From positions 477,847 to 541,846 of the forward strand of contig NZ_JALPRD010000002.1 in assembly GCF_023197165.1 (NCBI RefSeq): 64,000 bases of DNA, written 5' to 3'. A program made the translations under genes and the position numbers. Shown piece by piece: positions 61,150 to 64,000 of this stretch. Numbering within the stretch: position 1 is the stretch's first letter; the number at the start of each line of letters is the position of its first letter. The DNA comes from Sphingopyxis sp. MSC1_008 (lineage in GTDB: Bacteria > Pseudomonadota > Alphaproteobacteria > Sphingomonadales > Sphingomonadaceae). The notes under the pieces were generated by a model. That model ran no database searches and had not been told where the DNA came from. It saw only the letters and a list, made by a program, of their open reading frames with translations.

Positions 61150-62307
61150 ATGGCGATGCACGCTGCGAGACTGGCCTGGATTCTGCCCATGCTGATGGCA
61201 ACGCCCGCGGTGGCCAAGCCGATACCGGGCAAGGAGGCAATCGCCAGAACCGCGCGGCAGGCAATGACCGCAACGGGCGCGCGGGGTCTCGCAATCGCGG
61301 TGGTCGACCGAGGCAAGGTCGTGTCGGTGCAGGCGTTCGGCGAGCGCAATGCGAAGGGCGATCCGCTGACGCCGCAGACGATCATGTATGGCGCGTCGCT
61401 GACCAAGGCGGTCTTCGCCTATTCGGTGTTGCGGCTGGTCGATGAGGGCAAGGTCGAGCTCGACAAGCCGATTGCTGCGATGCTCGAAAAGCCGCTGCCC
61501 GACTATGGCAATCTCGACGCCTATGGCAATTGGGCCGACCTTGCCGGCGACAAGCGCTGGCGAACGATTACCCCGCGTATGGTGCTGAACCACAGCACCG
61601 GCTTTGCGAATTTCCATTTCCTCGAACCCGACGGCAGGTTGCGCATCCATTTCGATCCGGGCAGCCGCTACAGCTATTCGGGCGAGGGGATCATGCTGCT
61701 CCAGTTCGGGATCGAGAAGGGGCTCGGGCTCGATGCGGGCAGGGAGCTTCAGCGGCTCGTCTTCGATCCGCTGCAGATGCCGAACAGTAGCTTGGTCTGG
61801 CGCACCGATTTCGCCGCGAATCTGGCTGACGGCTGGGAACTCGACGGCAAGGCGGTGCCGCACGACGAGCGCGGCCGCGTCCGCGCCGCGGGGTCGATGG
61901 ATACGACGATCACCGATCTGGCCAATTTCGCGGCGGCGTTGGTGTCGGGACAGGGGCTGTCAAAGGCATCGCGCGCGGAGCTGCTGCGACCGAGCCTCGC
62001 GATCCGTTCGCGCTCGCAATTCCCGACGCTGGATGGCGACGCTCCTGCGGCGGAACAGCCCGTGGGTGTGGCGCCGAGCGTCGGTCTGATCACCTTCACC
62101 GGACCGCAGGGCGCCGCATTCTTCCGCGGCGGGCACAATGATTCGACCGGCAACACGCTCGTCTGCCTTGAAAAGGGCGAGCGGTGCGTATTGATCATGT
62201 CGAACGACGTCCGTGCCGAGGCCGCTTTCCCGATGATCGTGCGGGACATATTGGGTGAGATGGGTGCACCGTGGCGCTGGATCTTCGGCGATATGAAATT
62301 CATCTGA
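61150..62307 (+). CDS. Class C beta-lactamase-related serine hydrolase
   Basis: 385 residues. The signal peptide ends at ATPAVA. The SxxK nucleophile motif is SLTK in IMYGASLTKAVFAYSVLRLV (near residue 80). The YxN-type position is YSY in GSRYSYSGEGIMLLQFGIEK. The third motif lies in FFRGGHNDSTGNTL, with His/Gly instead of KTG. This fits the DD-peptidase/esterase members of the family and not a true beta-lactamase. Start ATG at 61150 (a second ATG at 61156 is equally possible). Convergent with the phoX-like gene. Confidence 0.88.
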   Translation: MAMHAARLAWILPMLMATPAVAKPIPGKEAIARTARQAMTATGARGLAIAVVDRGKVVSVQAFGERNAKGDPLTPQTIMYGASLTKAVFAYSVLRLVDEGKVELDKPIAAMLEKPLPDYGNLDAYGNWADLAGDKRWRTITPRMVLNHSTGFANFHFLEPDGRLRIHFDPGSRYSYSGEGIMLLQFGIEKGLGLDAGRELQRLVFDPLQMPNSSLVWRTDFAANLADGWELDGKAVPHDERGRVRAAGSMDTTITDLANFAAALVSGQGLSKASRAELLRPSLAIRSRSQFPTLDGDAPAAEQPVGVAPSVGLITFTGPQGAAFFRGGHNDSTGNTLVCLEKGERCVLIMSNDVRAEAAFPMIVRDILGEMGAPWRWIFGDMKFI

Positions 62308-62312
62308 GGCTC

Positions 62313-62345
62313 GCCGCCCGCTCCCGTTAAGAGAGAGCGGGCGGC
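62313..62345. terminator. Hairpin between convergent genes, likely bidirectional terminator
   Basis: GCCGCCCGCTC (62313-62323) pairs perfectly with GAGCGGGCGGC (62335-62345), loop of 11 bases, no T tract. It lies between the serine hydrolase and phoX-like stops. Confidence 0.6.
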
Positions 62346-62351
62346 GCGCGA

Positions 62352-64000
62352 TCAGGCGCCGACCGGCTGGGCGTCGGTGCGGCGCACGACGACGGTCGAA
62401 GAGCGCGGTTGCTGCCCCGCGACCGGCCAGTTGCCCGTCGGGTGCTGGATGTTGACGAAGAAAGTCTTGAGGTCGGGCGTATAGGCCAGCCCCGTTATCT
62501 CGCTGCCCAGTGGGCCGACGAGGAAGCGTTTCGACTGCTTCGTGACCTGATCGACATAGAACATCGCATTGTGACCGAACGCCTGGTCGATCGTCCGTCC
62601 TGCGACGCCGGAGTTGCCTGGAACGCTATGGTCGGTCTGCACCCACATGCGGCCCTGCGGGTCGATGCGGAGGCCGTCGGGGCTGGAAAAAGTGTCGCCG
62701 TTGATATTGCCGACGAGGTTGCTGCCGCCCGCCGAGAGCGAGGGGTCGCCCGCGGTCAGGAAGATTTCCCAGCTGAACTTGGTCGCCAGCGGTGAATCGC
62801 CTTCTTCGCGAAACTTGATGATGTGTCCGTGAAGGTTGGTCACGCGCGGGTTGGCGGGGTCGACGACGCGGCGGCCGCTGTTGTTGGTCAGCGTGCAATA
62901 GACCGCCTTGTTGTCGGGCGCGACGGTCAGCCATTCGGGGCGATCCATCACGGTGCCGCCCGCGACGCGCGCCGCCGACTGGCAACGGAGCAGGACGTCG
63001 GCCTGGTTGTTGAAGCTGACGATCGTCGGCGCCGGCGGCGTCGTGCTCTGGCTGACGTTGCCGGGGTCCGACGCGTTGGCGGTCAGGCCATTCTGGCCGA
63101 CGACCAGCGCGCGCCATTCGCCGGTGCCGTCGCCGTTGAAGCGCGCGACATAGAGCGTGCCATAGTCGAGCAGATCGGTGTTCGCGGCGCGGTTCGTCGC
63201 GCTATAGGCGCGGTCGGGGACGAATTTATAGATGCAGCCCGGCGTCGTATCGTCGCCCATATAGAATGCGACGCGGCGGTCGGCGTTCGCCATATAGGCG
63301 ACATTCTCGTGATTGAAGCGGCCCATCGCGGTGCGCTTCGTCGGCTGCGCCAGTTCGCGCAGCGGGTCGATCTCGACCACCCAGCCATAATTGTTGGCGG
63401 GCTGCGTGGGGTCGAAATAATTGTCCATCGTCTCTTCGCAGGTCAGATAGGTGTCCCACGGCGTGCGGCCGCTCGAACAATTATTGAGCATGCCCTTGAT
63501 CGTGCCCGACAGCAGGCCCGCGGCGGGGCCGCCGGCGCGATAGCTGCTGTTGCCGGTATAGCGGCGGTTATAGGTCGATCCGGCCTGCACGGCCCATTTG
63601 CCGTCGCTGCCCTTAGCGATTTCGACGACGCCGATGCCGACCGCCGAAAGCGCGAGCGCCTTTTGGTCGGCGGTTGCGGTGGCGGCGTCATAGCTGCCCG
63701 CCATCAGGATGTTGAAATCGGGATATTCGTAATTCATCGCGAGGATGCCGCGGTTGTTGGCATCGACGCCCGGAAAGGCGAAATATTCCATGCCGTCGTG
63801 ATTGCCGCCCGCCCATTTCTCGGCGACCGCGGGGGTGGGGAAGCTGCCCGCATAGGCGGCGCCGGTTTCGACCGAATCGCCGGCCTTCAGCAGCACGTCG
63901 ACACTGTAGCCCGCAGGCACCGTGACCTTGTCGTCCTGATTCGCGGCGACCGCGGCGAAACTGACGGCATAGCTGACCGGCGGGGGCGTCGGGGTGGGGG
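62352..64000 (-). CDS. phoX: PhoX-family (DUF839) phosphatase, partial (N-terminus off the window)
   Basis: At least 549 residues are in the window; the frame stays open through the right edge, where a Pro/Thr-rich linker (PTPTPPPVSYAVSFAAVAAN) precedes the conserved domain. DUF839 landmarks: VPAGYSVDVLLKAGDSV, GNHDGMEYFAFPG, MNYEYPDFNIL, GTIKGMLNNCSSGRTPWDTY followed by LTCEETMDNYF, RFNHENVAYM, YMGDDTTPGCIYKFVP and GLRIDPQGRMWVQTDHS. PhoX enzymes are calcium/iron-dependent periplasmic phosphomonoesterases. Third phosphatase-type gene in this 9-kb neighbourhood. Confidence 0.9.
   Translation of the reverse strand, partial: PTPTPPPVSYAVSFAAVAANQDDKVTVPAGYSVDVLLKAGDSVETGAAYAGSFPTPAVAEKWAGGNHDGMEYFAFPGVDANNRGILAMNYEYPDFNILMAGSYDAATATADQKALALSAVGIGVVEIAKGSDGKWAVQAGSTYNRRYTGNSSYRAGGPAAGLLSGTIKGMLNNCSSGRTPWDTYLTCEETMDNYFDPTQPANNYGWVVEIDPLRELAQPTKRTAMGRFNHENVAYMANADRRVAFYMGDDTTPGCIYKFVPDRAYSATNRAANTDLLDYGTLYVARFNGDGTGEWRALVVGQNGLTANASDPGNVSQSTTPPAPTIVSFNNQADVLLRCQSAARVAGGTVMDRPEWLTVAPDNKAVYCTLTNNSGRRVVDPANPRVTNLHGHIIKFREEGDSPLATKFSWEIFLTAGDPSLSAGGSNLVGNINGDTFSSPDGLRIDPQGRMWVQTDHSVPGNSGVAGRTIDQAFGHNAMFYVDQVTKQSKRFLVGPLGSEITGLAYTPDLKTFFVNIQHPTGNWPVAGQQPRSSTVVVRRTDAQPVGA

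Noticed and set aside
61150..62307. Serine hydrolase as a true beta-lactamase resistance gene
   Set aside because: The KTG motif is not present as such and the rest fits the broad esterase/DD-peptidase group.

Overview
The window looks like chromosomal DNA of a GC-rich sphingomonad, most likely Sphingopyxis or a close relative. This is inferred from the compact ATGA/GTGA-coupled operons and the overall gene content; no rRNA or marker search was possible. Nearly all of it is ordinary core and accessory chromosome. No CRISPR array, prophage or rRNA is present.

Layout. 1-5.4 kb: housekeeping and small envelope genes (2-hydroxyacid dehydrogenase fragment, SH3 protein, lipoprotein, RcnB-like protein, thiolase, coniferyl-aldehyde-type dehydrogenase) and tRNA-Leu(CAA). 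5.4-11 kb: a copper locus. copC-copD point left; a CnrY/CnrX/CnrH-like anti-sigma, metal sensor and ECF sigma set followed by copA and copB points right. Three copies of one promoter-like motif precede copC, the regulators and copA. 11.1-15.8 kb: a MacAB-type ABC exporter with its own outer-membrane factor. 15.8-20.6 kb: BenE-type transporter, a giant DUF2339 membrane protein and a Rap1a-like secreted protein.

20.6-26.8 kb is visibly more A+T-rich and looks acquired or scarred. It holds a decapitated LacI regulator, small orphan genes with good terminators, a VapBC toxin-antitoxin pair, a broken gene, a cupin protein, a GAF/PAS histidine kinase and a small orphan gene. 26.8-30.3 kb encodes a complete phosphorelay kit (CHASE3 hybrid kinase, single-domain receiver, Hpt protein, LuxR-type regulator). 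It runs directly into 30.4-36.8 kb, a Csu-like chaperone-usher pilus cluster (spore-coat-U pilins, probable tip subunit, chaperone, usher). A decayed IS91-family element with a tyrosine recombinase follows at 37.2-39.3 kb.

39.5-45.4 kb: an RTX protein divergent from its probable type I secretion ABC transporter and HlyD adaptor. 45.6-46.5 kb: small orphan, lipoprotein and excalibur genes. 46.8 kb: tRNA-Lys(CTT). 47-52.5 kb: the cell-shape operon mreB-mreC-mreD-mrdA-rodA, divergent from mutL. 54.5-64 kb: three phosphatase-family enzymes (type I phosphodiesterase/pyrophosphatase, PhoD, partial PhoX), a MerR-controlled glutaredoxin-MauE fusion with a textbook 20-bp-spacer promoter, ychF, a CAP-domain protein and a class C beta-lactamase-like serine hydrolase.

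The most interesting points are: the CnrYXH-type control of a copper locus, with all five CnrX metal ligands kept and a three-copy putative sigma-factor promoter; the MerR/glutaredoxin-MauE unit with an altered MerR metal site; the phosphorelay-pilus neighbourhood; and a 38-bp palindromic repeat found in two distant spots.
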